A DNA stretch of 64,000 nt from QQVM01 sp964544885 (GTDB lineage: Bacteria > Bacteroidota > Bacteroidia > AKYH767-A > 2013-40CM-41-45): contig CAZJDX010000002.1 of NCBI GenBank assembly GCA_964544885.1, positions 1-64,000 of the forward strand. The letters are read 5' to 3'. The notes below the pieces were generated by a model, which saw nothing but the letters and a program-made list of their open reading frames with translations, made no database searches and had not been told where the DNA came from. Both the position numbers and the translations under genes were made by a program. Positions 8,419 through 17,622 of this stretch are shown piece after piece. The stretch's first letter is position 1; the number at the start of each line of letters is the position of its first letter.

Positions 8419-10935
8419 TCAAAAAGTGATGGCTATGGTACCCATGATGGCGACTTTTGCGATATCAGGATTGTTCAGATAGGATAGCCGCCATACATTA
8501 TCAATTCGCAGTACCTTAAAAATATTTTCTATTCCAACACTGGCTTCAAGGTAGGGCTTCTCCGATAAATCAGAAAATACATCCGGGCTTGCCAGCAGAT
8601 GCCTGTTCTTGGAAGATAACCTTCCGCTTACCGCGCTGAACGAAGCTACTTCCCTCCATTTTAATTTTCTTAATGCAGGTATTCTGTCAAAAAATATACC
8701 ACCAAAATGATGTTCCGCTTTTACGCTCATGTACTGGTCACTGACAAATTCATAATAATTCATCAGGTTGAATGATGTTTTATCATAGACAAATGAATTA
8801 TTACCAGGGTGGATGAAAAGGAGTGGGTAGGGCAGAGCCTGAAATATTTTTCCCGCTTCCCCTCTGATGTTGAACAAGCCAAAATTTCCCAGATAGAAAT
8901 AATCCTCTATTCTCAGTAAAAGTTTGTCATACTCAAAATTACTATTCAGAATATCCCTGATTCCTCTTGAATATAATACGTTTATTACGGGGTAGTCACT
9001 TCCCAGAGAAATGCGGTCAACCTGTCCGCTTACATACCTTTCTTTGTATGCGAATCTGATGTGCAGTGAAATTTCTGAGTTGTTCAGGCTGTTGGTTGAA
9101 TCTGTTTTCAATTCATTTTTGTAATAAGTATAATTTAGATTTCCTCTGGGTTTGAATTCGCTGTGAACTATTGAGATCCTGTTTGAAAAGCCTTCGACCC
9201 ATTCATGTTCGAAGTAAAATTTTTCCTGCACCACATCATTCAGCTTATTGCTTGGGCTTCTTCTCAGGAGCGTAGCGAAAATATTGTCATCCGTAAAGGC
9301 GTTTGCGCTCTTTCCAAGTTGTTCGACATCCTTTTTGTATTCAAAACCAAAGTACTGTCTGGGTCTCTTACTTGTGAAGAAGCGTGCCGTTCCCCCGTAT
9401 TTTATCCTTTCATCTTTCAGTCCATAAGCTGAGTAAGCACTCATCACAAGTCTTGTGCTGAACTTGTTGCTTGTCTGGCCGCCGAATCTTAATCTGATCC
9501 CTTCCACCTGATTCTTTGAAATGAAACTGTAAAGCGGACCGATCTCAAACCATCCGGCTTCTGTGAATCCGGTTGCCATGATCCTGACTGCATTGGCATA
9601 ACGCTTATAGGCAGGAATACTTTTTATCGTATCGATCATGGTATAAATTTTTCTTTCACTCTCCGTCAGACTTTCTGCACGGGTTGAATCCCAGTAAGCC
9701 AGATCTTTTTGGGTAGCATCAGGATTCATGTCGATTTCGGAACCACTGAAAAAATTTTCTTCCATAGGTTCGTCGAGTTCAAAGTTCCTGTAATACGTGG
9801 TCTTTCGGCCTATGAAACCCGTAGTTTGTTTGGTTTTTGTTTCGGTTGCTGCGAGGTTCACAACCAGAACCTCTCTTCCCAGCATCCATTGCCTGTTGTT
9901 GACATACGTATAGTCCTGAACAATGGCCAGGTCTTCAATAAAATTAATATTCGCATCCGGTGAGATTCTGAGGTTCAGCTTCCTGATGGCGAATGTACTG
10001 TCGTGCACCCATATCTCACCGCTGAAAGTTAATTCTTGTTTTCGCCGCGGATGAAAAGTAATCTTGTAGCACCACTTATTTTCAAGCAGCGCGCTGTCCA
10101 TCAGCATATACTTATAGTATATCTGTGAAATTCCCGAGATGGGACTTATAAATCCTTTTCCAAACAGGTAGATGTAATTGTCATAAATATTGATGTTTGA
10201 ATAGAGATCGCCCAGGTACTTGGTAACCGTTTGATTTTCCACACCGGATACTTTACTTGCTTTAATGATCTCTTTGCGTTGCCTGGGATTTTTCTTATAA
10301 TAAACGTCCGAAACTGTTTCTGTGAGGAATACAGGCAGAAAAGGCTTTTTATTGCTTGCAGTCGTATCCATATAGTCAAATATGAAATTAAATGGTCTGA
10401 ACAAACGTTTGTTCATGAACTTTTCGGTGATGTTGTTGATATCAAATTCAAGTTTATTATAGGATTCATATTTGAATGCGCTTAACCGTTCCCGGTCGTT
10501 CAGCGGTTTATTCTCAATGATCTTCCTGAGTAAAATGATCGCGGGATTTTCTCCGGCTTTGATCACTACTTCGGGCAGATCAAATTTATTTATCCGCAGT
10601 GCGAAATTTATCTCCTGATCACGGCCTTTGCGGACAGCAATGGTTGCCGGTAAATAACCGATGAATGTGGCCCTGATACTGTCAACCACAGCACTTGTGC
10701 TAATCTGGTACCTGCCGTCAATATCGGTATTGACTCCAATGGAAGTTCCGGGAAAATGAACGGATGCAAAAGGGATCACTTCGTTGGTTAACGGATCATA
10801 TACCTTCCCGTGTACACGGGTTATCTGCGCACACAGATCAGTACTTGAAAATAAAATCACTGTGATAAGCAGTATTACTTTCAGGCAAATGCGATACGGA
10901 CTCTCAGATAAGAAACAGGTACTCTTATTGATCAT
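8419..10935 (-). CDS. DUF5686 family outer membrane protein with CarboxypepD_reg-like domain
   Basis: Secreted protein of 838 residues with a hydrophobic N-terminal export segment ending near CAQ (about residue 36). Residues of about 40-115 form a carboxypeptidase-regulatory-like beta-sandwich (VHGKVYDPLTNEVIPFASV... IGVNTDIDGRYQI), as seen at the N-terminus of many Bacteroidota outer membrane proteins. The rest matches the DUF5686 pattern: many amphipathic beta strands with aromatic ends and a last strand ending in F, as in an outer membrane barrel. Its function is unknown. The start overlaps the stop of the upstream AhpD-like gene by 4 nt, so the two are translationally coupled and probably share a transcript with tatC. 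Confidence 0.8.
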   Translation of the reverse strand: MINKSTCFLSESPYRICLKVILLITVILFSSTDLCAQITRVHGKVYDPLTNEVIPFASVHFPGTSIGVNTDIDGRYQISTSAVVDSIRATFIGYLPATIAVRKGRDQEINFALRINKFDLPEVVIKAGENPAIILLRKIIENKPLNDRERLSAFKYESYNKLEFDINNITEKFMNKRLFRPFNFIFDYMDTTASNKKPFLPVFLTETVSDVYYKKNPRQRKEIIKASKVSGVENQTVTKYLGDLYSNINIYDNYIYLFGKGFISPISGISQIYYKYMLMDSALLENKWCYKITFHPRRKQELTFSGEIWVHDSTFAIRKLNLRISPDANINFIEDLAIVQDYTYVNNRQWMLGREVLVVNLAATETKTKQTTGFIGRKTTYYRNFELDEPMEENFFSGSEIDMNPDATQKDLAYWDSTRAESLTESERKIYTMIDTIKSIPAYKRYANAVRIMATGFTEAGWFEIGPLYSFISKNQVEGIRLRFGGQTSNKFSTRLVMSAYSAYGLKDERIKYGGTARFFTSKRPRQYFGFEYKKDVEQLGKSANAFTDDNIFATLLRRSPSNKLNDVVQEKFYFEHEWVEGFSNRISIVHSEFKPRGNLNYTYYKNELKTDSTNSLNNSEISLHIRFAYKERYVSGQVDRISLGSDYPVINVLYSRGIRDILNSNFEYDKLLLRIEDYFYLGNFGLFNIRGEAGKIFQALPYPLLFIHPGNNSFVYDKTSFNLMNYYEFVSDQYMSVKAEHHFGGIFFDRIPALRKLKWREVASFSAVSGRLSSKNRHLLASPDVFSDLSEKPYLEASVGIENIFKVLRIDNVWRLSYLNNPDIAKVAIMGTIAITF

Positions 10936-11279
10936 TTAGGATTGTGCAATTGATCCCAGAATTCAACAGCCCTTCTCAAATGCGGAATGACTATGGTGCC
11001 CCCTACAATATTTGCAACAGCGAAGATCTCAAAGAGTTCCTTTTCACTGACACCTTCCCTGTAACATTTTTCGACATGGTATTTGATACAGTCATCACAT
11101 CTCAGAACCATAGAAGCGACCAGTCCGAGCATTTCTTTTGTCTTCACGGAAAGCGCTCCTTCGGTATAGGTATTGGTATCCAGATTGAAAAGTCTCTTGA
11201 GAACAAGATTATCTGTACCTAGAATCCGTTCATTCATCTTCGACCTGTATTCATTAAATTCTGAAACGGGATCTTTCAT
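10932..11279 (-). CDS. carboxymuconolactone decarboxylase/AhpD-like family protein
   Basis: Small all-helical protein of 115 residues. It carries the AhpD-like redox motif CDDC followed by xxxH (RCDDCIKYHVEKC), which in AhpD and relatives forms a catalytic disulfide with a nearby His. The context VKTKEMLGLVASMVLRCDDC then EGVSEKELFEIFAVANIVGG is the typical carboxymuconolactone decarboxylase fold signature. The substrate is unknown; peroxidase-partner or disulfide-reductase activity is the likeliest. It sits 14 nt after tatC and overlaps the DUF5686 gene by 4 nt, so it belongs to this envelope operon. Confidence 0.87.
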   Translation of the reverse strand: MKDPVSEFNEYRSKMNERILGTDNLVLKRLFNLDTNTYTEGALSVKTKEMLGLVASMVLRCDDCIKYHVEKCYREGVSEKELFEIFAVANIVGGTIVIPHLRRAVEFWDQLHNPK

Positions 11280-11293
11280 ATTATCTCATTATA

Positions 11294-12124
11294 TCAGGGT
11301 TCAACGGCCTTTTTTCGCAACACATAGGCGCTCACAAAAATACTGATCTCATATAGAATGTATAATGGGAATGCTACCAACAGCAGGGTGGTTACATCCG
11401 AAGTTGGAGTGATGATGGCAGCCAGTATGAGAATTACCACTACTGAATGCCTCCTGTAAGTTCGCATAAATGCAGGAGTGAGAATTCCTATTTTGGTCAG
11501 AAAATATACCACCACCGGGAGTTCAAAAATGATCCCCGAAATCAGCGTCATGGTTGTGACTGTTGAAATGAATGAACTCAGGGATATCGTATTTTTTACG
11601 TCAACACTAACCTGGTAAGTGCCCAGAAAATTGACGGTCATGGGCGTGATGACATAATATCCGAACAACACGCCGCAAATGAAAAGGAAGGAAGTATAAA
11701 AAACAATCCCTCTGGCATATCTTTTTTCCCTTTCATGCAAGGCGGGTTTCACGAAACGCCAGATTTCCCACACTACATAGGGGAAGGCGCAAACAAGTCC
11801 ACCGACAAAGGATGCCCACATATGTGTGGTGAACTGCGCACTCAGATCCGTACTTATCAGAATAAACGGGATCTCGGTAATGCAAAGATCATCTCCGAGA
11901 TTCAATGATTCCGATATACTGCAAAGCAGCCTGTAAGTATAAAAGTCAGGACTTTTTGGGGCCAGCAATATGCCGTCAAAGAGAAATTCCTTGAAAAAGA
12001 ATAAGGTCAGAGCCAGTATAATTACTGCTGAGGTAGCTCTCACAAGATGCCAGCGGAGCGCTTCCAGGTGTCCGAGAAATGACATCTCCGCATTCTGATT
12101 GTCAGCAGGCATATTCTGATTCAT
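11294..12124 (-). CDS. tatC: twin-arginine translocase subunit TatC
   Basis: Multi-pass membrane protein that recognises twin-arginine signal peptides and forms the core of the Tat export channel with TatA. The start at 12124 (MNQNMPADNQ) is preferred to an upstream in-frame ATG 26 codons earlier, because the family pattern begins at MSFLGHLEALRWHLVRA soon after. The conserved FxxPALHExEK segment (RFVKPALHEREKRY), the FxxGxxFGYYVxxP segment and the late TPTSDVTTLLLVAFPLYILYEI are all present, with six hydrophobic segments. No tatA is adjacent, so the partner is encoded elsewhere. It follows kdsD by about 90 nt. Confidence 0.94.
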   Translation of the reverse strand: MNQNMPADNQNAEMSFLGHLEALRWHLVRATSAVIILALTLFFFKEFLFDGILLAPKSPDFYTYRLLCSISESLNLGDDLCITEIPFILISTDLSAQFTTHMWASFVGGLVCAFPYVVWEIWRFVKPALHEREKRYARGIVFYTSFLFICGVLFGYYVITPMTVNFLGTYQVSVDVKNTISLSSFISTVTTMTLISGIIFELPVVVYFLTKIGILTPAFMRTYRRHSVVVILILAAIITPTSDVTTLLLVAFPLYILYEISIFVSAYVLRKKAVEP

Positions 12125-12216
12125 TGGGCGACAAAGGTAAGGTAATAAGGGATTACTGGTTCTCACTCTGTGTTTGGTGTGCCGGAACGCCGGCATTTGC
12201 AAAGGCAGACCATGAC

Positions 12217-13182
12217 TCAGAAAATGCCTTCACGAATGAGATCGTGCAAGTGTATCATTCCCCGGTACTTTCCCTTTTCACTTATCAAAAGTTGAGAAAT
12301 GTTGTATTGTTTCATGAGGTTCAGTGCATCAACGGCAAGGGTTTCACCATCCATAATCTTTGGCCTGGCACTCATGATGTCTTTGGCTTGGATTCCATCA
12401 AGTGATTTTCTGTTCAGCATCATCCTTCGAAGATCGCCGTCTGTAATAATTCCTATGATCTTATTTCCCTTAACTACCGCCGCCGCACCCAGTCTGTTTG
12501 AGGAGATCTCTACGATCACCTTTTTGATATCATCGCCGGGAGCGACAGAGGGCGCCGCATTGTTCGGATAAATATCCTTAGTTTTCAGATACAACCTCTT
12601 GCCTAATGATCCCCCCGGATGATACATGGCAAAATCCCTGGCGGAAAAGCCCCTCAGGTCAAGCAGGCAAACCGCCAATGCATCTCCCATAGCCATCTGA
12701 GCGGTTGTTGAGCTGGTCGGCGCAAGGTTGTTCGGGCAGGCTTCTTCATCAACAGTCGTATCAAGCAGCAGATCGGCATGCCTCGCCAGGAATGAACTCT
12801 TGTTTCCTGCCATGCCTATTAATCTGTTACCCCAGCTCTTCAGGAGAGGAATAAGTACTTTTATTTCCGGAGTATCCCCGCTTTTTGATATACAAATGAT
12901 TACATCATTCTTTTGAATGATCCCAAGATCCCCATGAATAGCATCGGCCGCATGCATAAAGATCGAAGGGCTTCCGGTTGAGTTAAGTGTCGCAACCAGC
13001 TTCTGTCCAATGATGGCGCTTTTGCCAATACCTGTTACCACTATTCTTCCTTTAGACTTGAAGAGGAGTTCGATACAGGCAATGAAGTCCTTGTTAATGG
13101 AACTTTTCAATTTCTCAATGGCCTGAGACTCAATCTTAAGCGTCTTTACTGCTAATCTTCTTATCTGCTGATCCTTTTTCAA
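12217..13182 (-). CDS. kdsD: D-arabinose 5-phosphate isomerase (KpsF/GutQ family)
   Basis: Protein of 321 residues that interconverts ribulose 5-phosphate and arabinose 5-phosphate, the first step towards Kdo for lipopolysaccharide. The SIS sugar-isomerase domain spans about residues 35-180, with VVTGIGKSAIIGQK, SISKSG-like ICISKSGDTPE and the HxxDAIHGDLG segment; two CBS domains occupy about 205-320 (VSSNRLGAAAVV..., IIGIITDGDLRR). The SIS plus tandem CBS architecture and length match KdsD. It is the first gene of the minus-strand block that also holds tatC and lptB, and is divergent from recQ with a 142-nt gap. Confidence 0.94.
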   Translation of the reverse strand: MKKDQQIRRLAVKTLKIESQAIEKLKSSINKDFIACIELLFKSKGRIVVTGIGKSAIIGQKLVATLNSTGSPSIFMHAADAIHGDLGIIQKNDVIICISKSGDTPEIKVLIPLLKSWGNRLIGMAGNKSSFLARHADLLLDTTVDEEACPNNLAPTSSTTAQMAMGDALAVCLLDLRGFSARDFAMYHPGGSLGKRLYLKTKDIYPNNAAPSVAPGDDIKKVIVEISSNRLGAAAVVKGNKIIGIITDGDLRRMMLNRKSLDGIQAKDIMSARPKIMDGETLAVDALNLMKQYNISQLLISEKGKYRGMIHLHDLIREGIF

Positions 13183-13232
13183 TGGTTGAAAATTTTTCGG
13201 TGAATGTTTCGTTTGAATTTTCGTTGATTAAG

Positions 13233-13240
13233 CAAAATTA
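13233..13240 (-). promoter_or_regulatory. -7 promoter element for kdsD
   Basis: On the minus strand this reads TAATTTTG, a full match to TAnnTTTG, about 50 nt before the kdsD start. The -33 side is weak. It lies in the kdsD-recQ divergent gap; no equally good element was seen for recQ. Confidence 0.5.
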
Positions 13241-13324
13241 TTTATTTTTAGTCTCGAATCATTTTTTGAGGGAAGATTCGGATATTATTCGTACATTATA
13301 CAAAATTAAAATCAATACCATACA

Positions 13325-15514
13325 ATGTTAGTGGCTGAAAAGCCTTTGAAGTCATATCTGCAAAAGTATTTCGGGTTTGATAAGTTCAAAGGGAAACAGG
13401 AAGAAATAATTAAAAACTTGTTATCCGGGAAGGACACCTTTGTAATCATGCCTACCGGAGGAGGTAAGTCTATGTGTTATCAGTTACCTTCGTTGATCCT
13501 TGACGGAACTGCTATCGTAGTATCTCCTCTTATAGCGCTCATGAAGAATCAGGTCGATGCCATGCGCGGTTTCAGCAGTGTTAACGGAGTGGCACATTTT
13601 CTTAATTCGTCGCTTAACAAGGGTGAAATAGCAGCCGTCAGAGAGGACATCAGAGCCGGGAGGACGAAAATTCTCTATGTTGCCCCTGAATCGCTGACAA
13701 AGGAAGAGAATGTTGAGTTTTTCAAGAACGTAAACATATCCTTCTTTGCCATTGATGAAGCGCATTGTATCTCAGAATGGGGTCATGACTTTCGTCCTGA
13801 ATACAGGCGACTGAGGCCTATTATGGAAGCAATTGGAAAGGTCCCTGTGATCGCGCTCACCGCAACGGCCACACCTAAAGTTCAGTTGGATATACAAAAG
13901 AACCTTGGTATGATGGATGCCGCTGTCTTCAAGGAATCATTCAACAGGTCCAACCTGTATTATGAAGTGAGACCAAAGGTTGATGTGGTTAAAGAGATTG
14001 TCAAATTCATCAAACAAAATTCCGGTAAGTCGGGTATCATCTATTGCCTGAGCAGAAAGAAAGTGGAAGAAATGGCCAGCCTTCTGAACGCGAATGGCAT
14101 CAGAGCAAAACCTTATCATGCAGGTTTGGAAGCTTCCGTCCGTGCAAAGACCCAGGATGATTTTCTGATGGAAGAGATCGACGTGATCGTGGCTACCATC
14201 GCTTTTGGTATGGGAATTGACAAACCGGATGTTCGCTTTGTCATTCATCATGATATACCAAAAAGTCTCGAAGGGTATTACCAGGAGACCGGCCGTTCGG
14301 GAAGGGATGGCAGGGAAGGCAAGTGTATCACCTTTTACAGTTACAAGGATATTGAAAAGCTGGAGAAGTTCATGAAAGGGAAGCCGGTAGCTGAGCAGGA
14401 AGTGGGCAAACAGCTGCTGATGGAAACAGTAGGCTTTGCGGAAACATCCGTATGTCGTCGTAAAGTCATTCTGAATTATTTTGGGGAGACTTACAAGGAA
14501 GATAATTGCGGTCAGTGCGATAATTGCCTGCATCCAAAGAAAAGTTTTGACGGACAGGAGGAGATCTGTACGGTTCTCGAAACGGTTCAGGCGGTGAAGG
14601 AGAAGTTCGACATGGAGCATATTGTGAATGTGATCACAGGGAAGACCGAAAATGCCGTTAAACTCCACGGTCACGATCAACTTGAAATTTTCGGTGAAGG
14701 AGATGAGAAGGATCCAAAGTTTTGGGTGGCCATCGTACGCCAGGCCCTGCTGGCCGGATTTCTTTCAAAGGATATCGAAACCTATGGCACGCTGAAACTT
14801 ACCGAGAAGGGGCATGCCTTCATGAAAAAACCACACAAGATCCTGGTGGTGGAGGATAATGATTACAGTAATGCTGAGTCGGATGATGATGAAGAATTCT
14901 CAGGCGGAGGTTCCGCGCCTGCTGATCCTGAACTGTTCGCGTCATTGAAAGACTTGCGAAAAAAGATCGCTAAACAGAATAATGTTCCCCCCTTTGTTGT
15001 TTTCCAGGATCCTTCACTTGAAGAGATGGCTATTCAGTATCCCATCACCATGGAAGAACTGAAGAACATAACCGGCGTGGGTGCGGGTAAAGCTGTCAAG
15101 TTCGGTAAACCTTTCATCAACCTCATTGCAAAATACGTTGAGGAAAATGAAATCGACCGTCCTATAGACCTTGTTGTCAAATCAGTTGTCAATAAAAGTG
15201 TATTTAAGGTTTATATCATACAAAATATAGACCGGAAGATATCGTTGAAAGATATGGTTAAGGCCAAGGGTATCACACTTCATGAACTGCTTACCGAAAT
15301 CGAGACCATCGTTGCCTCCGGTACACGGATCGACCTGAATTACTATATCAATGAAATGATCGATGAGGACAGGCAGGAAGAGGTCTTTGATTATTTCAGA
15401 AGTGCTGAGAGCGATTCAGCGGAACATGCCCTTAAAACCCTGGGTGAGAACGACTATACCCTGGAGGAAATCCGCCTTATGCGGATCAAATTCCTGTCAG
15501 AATTGGGTAATTGA
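13325..15514 (+). CDS. recQ: ATP-dependent DNA helicase RecQ
   Basis: 3'-to-5' DNA helicase of 729 residues acting in recombination and fork repair. Domain order: DEAD-type helicase core with Walker A MPTGGGKS (42-49), DEAH box (144-147) in IDEAHCISEWGHDFRP, and the second RecA lobe with IATIAFGMGIDKPDV and QETGRSGRDG; a RecQ zinc-binding segment with four Cys (SVCRRKVIL ... CGQCDNC); a winged-helix RQC region; an HRDC domain at about 540-610 (PFVVFQDPSLEEMA); and about 100 further C-terminal residues (helix-turn-helix-like), common in Bacteroidota RecQ. An acidic linker rich in D/E precedes HRDC. It is divergent from kdsD. Confidence 0.96.
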   Translation: MLVAEKPLKSYLQKYFGFDKFKGKQEEIIKNLLSGKDTFVIMPTGGGKSMCYQLPSLILDGTAIVVSPLIALMKNQVDAMRGFSSVNGVAHFLNSSLNKGEIAAVREDIRAGRTKILYVAPESLTKEENVEFFKNVNISFFAIDEAHCISEWGHDFRPEYRRLRPIMEAIGKVPVIALTATATPKVQLDIQKNLGMMDAAVFKESFNRSNLYYEVRPKVDVVKEIVKFIKQNSGKSGIIYCLSRKKVEEMASLLNANGIRAKPYHAGLEASVRAKTQDDFLMEEIDVIVATIAFGMGIDKPDVRFVIHHDIPKSLEGYYQETGRSGRDGREGKCITFYSYKDIEKLEKFMKGKPVAEQEVGKQLLMETVGFAETSVCRRKVILNYFGETYKEDNCGQCDNCLHPKKSFDGQEEICTVLETVQAVKEKFDMEHIVNVITGKTENAVKLHGHDQLEIFGEGDEKDPKFWVAIVRQALLAGFLSKDIETYGTLKLTEKGHAFMKKPHKILVVEDNDYSNAESDDDEEFSGGGSAPADPELFASLKDLRKKIAKQNNVPPFVVFQDPSLEEMAIQYPITMEELKNITGVGAGKAVKFGKPFINLIAKYVEENEIDRPIDLVVKSVVNKSVFKVYIIQNIDRKISLKDMVKAKGITLHELLTEIETIVASGTRIDLNYYINEMIDEDRQEEVFDYFRSAESDSAEHALKTLGENDYTLEEIRLMRIKFLSELGN

Positions 15515-15703
15515 TAAACCGGACTCCTGCGTGTGATGCTCCGGAACAGCCCTTTTAACAGGCTTATGGTGGAAATTGATCTGTAAATAATCAAAATCGC
15601 CGGGAAATCTCCCTGAACTCTTCCGCCTGAATCTTGCCCTTCAGAGCGGGATTTCAGACTCTGATCCCATCTGAAAACAATAGCCCGGAGACTGAAAATT
15701 TCC

Positions 15704-15734
15704 TTTCATATTTTAAAGCATGTATTTAATTTCG
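15704..15734 (+). promoter_or_regulatory. promoter for mdh
   Basis: TTTC at 15704-15707, 19-nt spacer, then TAATTTCG at 15727-15734, each one base from the Bacteroidota consensus. The start of transcription would be about 15738-15741, near 30 nt before the mdh ATG. The gap 15515-15768 also has a 7-bp stem (TTTCAGA 15652-15658 / TCTGAAA 15670-15676) with no T tract. Confidence 0.5.
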
Positions 15735-15768
15735 CATTCGTTCAATTTCATCAATAAATAATATCAAT

Positions 15769-16713
15769 ATGAAAGTAACCGTAGTTGGAGCAGGAAATGT
15801 AGGCGCTACCTGCGCTGATGTGATAGCCAGGAAAGAATATGTTCATGAAGTGGTTTTGCTTGACATCAAAGAAGGAGTTTCGGAGGGAAAGTCACTTGAT
15901 ATCTGGCAAACGGCGCCCATCGATCTGTATGATACGCGAATGATCGGTTCTACTAACGATTATGCACGGACTGCAGGTTCTGATGTAGTGGTCATAACCT
16001 CTGGGCTCCCCCGTAAACCCGGTATGTCCCGTGATGACCTTATCGCAACCAATGCAGGTATTGTTCGTTCAGTGACGGAGAATATTATTAAGCATTCACC
16101 GGATACGATAATTATTGTGGTTTCAAATCCACTGGATGTGATGACCTATTGCGCTTTTCTCACGGCACAGATAGATTCTTCACGTGTATTCGGCATGGCC
16201 GGAATTCTTGACACCGCACGATATCGTGCATTTCTGGCAGAAGCACTTAATGTTTCCCCAAAAGACATTCAGGCGGTGCTGATGGGAGGTCACGGTGACA
16301 CAATGGTTCCACTACCTAGATATACTACCGTATCCGGTATTCCTGTACTGGAATTGATAAGCAAGGAAAAACTGGATGCTATCGTCGAAAGAACCAAGAA
16401 AGGCGGAGGGGAGTTGGTTAATTTGATGGGTACTTCGGCCTGGTATGCTCCGGGTGCCGCTGCGGCACAAATGGTTGAAGCGGTCATCAAGGATCAAAAG
16501 AGGATATTTCCATGCTGTGCCTGGCTGCAGGGTCAGTATGGTCTGAAAGATGTTTACCTGGGCGTTCCGGTAAAACTGGGTAGGAAAGGAATTGAACAGA
16601 TCATCGAGTTGCAGCTTAATCCCGAAGAGAAGAAACTTCTCCTTGATTCCGCAAAGGCAGTCAAGGAAGTGATGAATGTACTGGATAACATGACTCAGGC
16701 TGCAACCAAGTGA
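15769..16713 (+). CDS. mdh: malate dehydrogenase (LDH-like type)
   Basis: NAD-dependent malate dehydrogenase of the TCA cycle, 314 residues. The Rossmann motif GAGNVG (7-12) opens the protein, with Asp of VVLLDIKEG binding the adenosine ribose. The substrate loop carries RKPGMSRDDL (the Arg pair that selects malate), and the catalytic His is in MGGHGDTMVP. Sequence style and length match the LDH-like MDH clade of Bacteroidota and Chlorobi rather than the enterobacterial clade. It is a single-gene unit: its own promoter upstream and a strong terminator 21 nt after the stop. Confidence 0.96.
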   Translation: MKVTVVGAGNVGATCADVIARKEYVHEVVLLDIKEGVSEGKSLDIWQTAPIDLYDTRMIGSTNDYARTAGSDVVVITSGLPRKPGMSRDDLIATNAGIVRSVTENIIKHSPDTIIIVVSNPLDVMTYCAFLTAQIDSSRVFGMAGILDTARYRAFLAEALNVSPKDIQAVLMGGHGDTMVPLPRYTTVSGIPVLELISKEKLDAIVERTKKGGGELVNLMGTSAWYAPGAAAAQMVEAVIKDQKRIFPCCAWLQGQYGLKDVYLGVPVKLGRKGIEQIIELQLNPEEKKLLLDSAKAVKEVMNVLDNMTQAATK

Positions 16714-16734
16714 TAACCTGAATATTAAATTTGA

Positions 16735-16764
16735 GGCATCCTGCAAAGGATGCCTTTTTATTTT
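16735..16764 (+). terminator. rho-independent terminator after mdh
   Basis: Perfect 8-bp stem GGCATCCT (16735-16742) / AGGATGCC (16747-16754), GCAA tetraloop, followed by TTTTTATTTT. The T tract ends only 4 nt before the ATG of the next gene. Confidence 0.88.
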
Positions 16765-16768
16765 ACCA

Positions 16769-17203
16769 ATGAATACAACTACAGTCCGGCTTCCGCTTCA
16801 CACGATCAATATTGAAGATGATGGATTTCATCTTACTGTCGATGCTGAAATTAACAACAGGAAAGCCCTTTTACTGATTGATACCGGAGCATCCAGGACT
16901 GTCTTCGATCTTCACCGGATCAGGAATTTCTCCGGAGAAATTCTTCCTGAACCAAATGAAAAACTATCAACGGGCTTAGGTACTAATTCGATGGTAACTC
17001 ATTCACTTGAAATCAGGGGATTTCAACTGGGAGATCTCATTATCGGGAGCTTTAATGCCGTCTTGCTTGACCTTTCGAATGTGAATATTACCTACAAGAA
17101 ATTAGGTCTGCCTGAGATTGACGGAGTTCTTGGCAGTGATCTGCTTCAACGCTATCAGGCTGTGATCGATTATGGTAAAAACAGTCTGCTGCTTCGAATC
17201 TGA
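16769..17203 (+). CDS. retropepsin-like aspartyl protease family protein
   Basis: Small protein of 144 residues with the retropepsin catalytic triplet Asp-Thr-Gly (38-40) in LLLIDTGASRTVFD and a later hydrophobic-Gly segment GVLGSDLLQRY, the second conserved part of single-domain aspartic proteases that work as dimers. No signal peptide is evident, so it is probably cytoplasmic. Substrate unknown. It starts directly after the mdh terminator and no TAnnTTTG element fits between them, so how it is transcribed is unclear: read-through, or a promoter overlapping the hairpin. Its stop is 2 nt from the stop of the convergent DCC gene. Confidence 0.8.
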   Translation: MNTTTVRLPLHTINIEDDGFHLTVDAEINNRKALLLIDTGASRTVFDLHRIRNFSGEILPEPNEKLSTGLGTNSMVTHSLEIRGFQLGDLIIGSFNAVLLDLSNVNITYKKLGLPEIDGVLGSDLLQRYQAVIDYGKNSLLLRI

Positions 17204-17205
17204 AT

Positions 17206-17598
17206 TCAGAATTTTAAATCCCGTATTTTCTTATCATTTAAACTGCAATGCCGGGCATGGCCGAAAAAACGGTACCTCCTTCTGGCAACGAAATAGTAAA
17301 CTTTGTCTGCGAAAGAGACCGGAAGTAAACGCAGGAGAAAAGCAAGCCATTTATATTTCTTCAAATCATTTGCTATCCTTGAGATCGCCCGTGAAGCTTC
17401 GTACACCTTGCCTCCTTCAATCAGAATAATACTGTCAGGGTCTGTTCCGGTAAGACCGTGTTTATTCAGTAATGAAATTCCGGCCTGTGAATTGAGTCCG
17501 GCTATACGGAATTTATCTTGTTTGTCGGATCCTGCAATACTTCTGGCCAGACGATTGCATAGCATGCAATCATCATCAATGAGAATTACCGAATGCAT
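17206..17598 (-). CDS. DCC family thiol-disulfide oxidoreductase (DUF393)
   Basis: Protein of about 130 residues with the N-terminal motif DDDCMLCN, the CxxC variant that names the DCC family, and the C-terminal family pattern VYYFVARRRYRFFG followed by a Cys. The ATG at 17598 is preferred to a TTG one codon earlier. These proteins have a thioredoxin-like fold and are assumed to be redox active; no substrate is established. It is the last gene of a minus-strand run, 24 nt after the propeller lipoprotein, so it may reduce or assemble a component of that locus (inference). Confidence 0.85.
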   Translation of the reverse strand: MHSVILIDDDCMLCNRLARSIAGSDKQDKFRIAGLNSQAGISLLNKHGLTGTDPDSIILIEGGKVYEASRAISRIANDLKKYKWLAFLLRLLPVSFADKVYYFVARRRYRFFGHARHCSLNDKKIRDLKF

Positions 17599-17622
17599 CA
17601 ATTTAACAATTGGTTAATCCTG

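Noticed and set aside
13937..14680. 247-codon open frame antisense to recQ
   Set aside because: Lies wholly inside the clearly conserved recQ frame; composition Leu/Phe/His-rich as expected of a shadow frame; no homology recognised.
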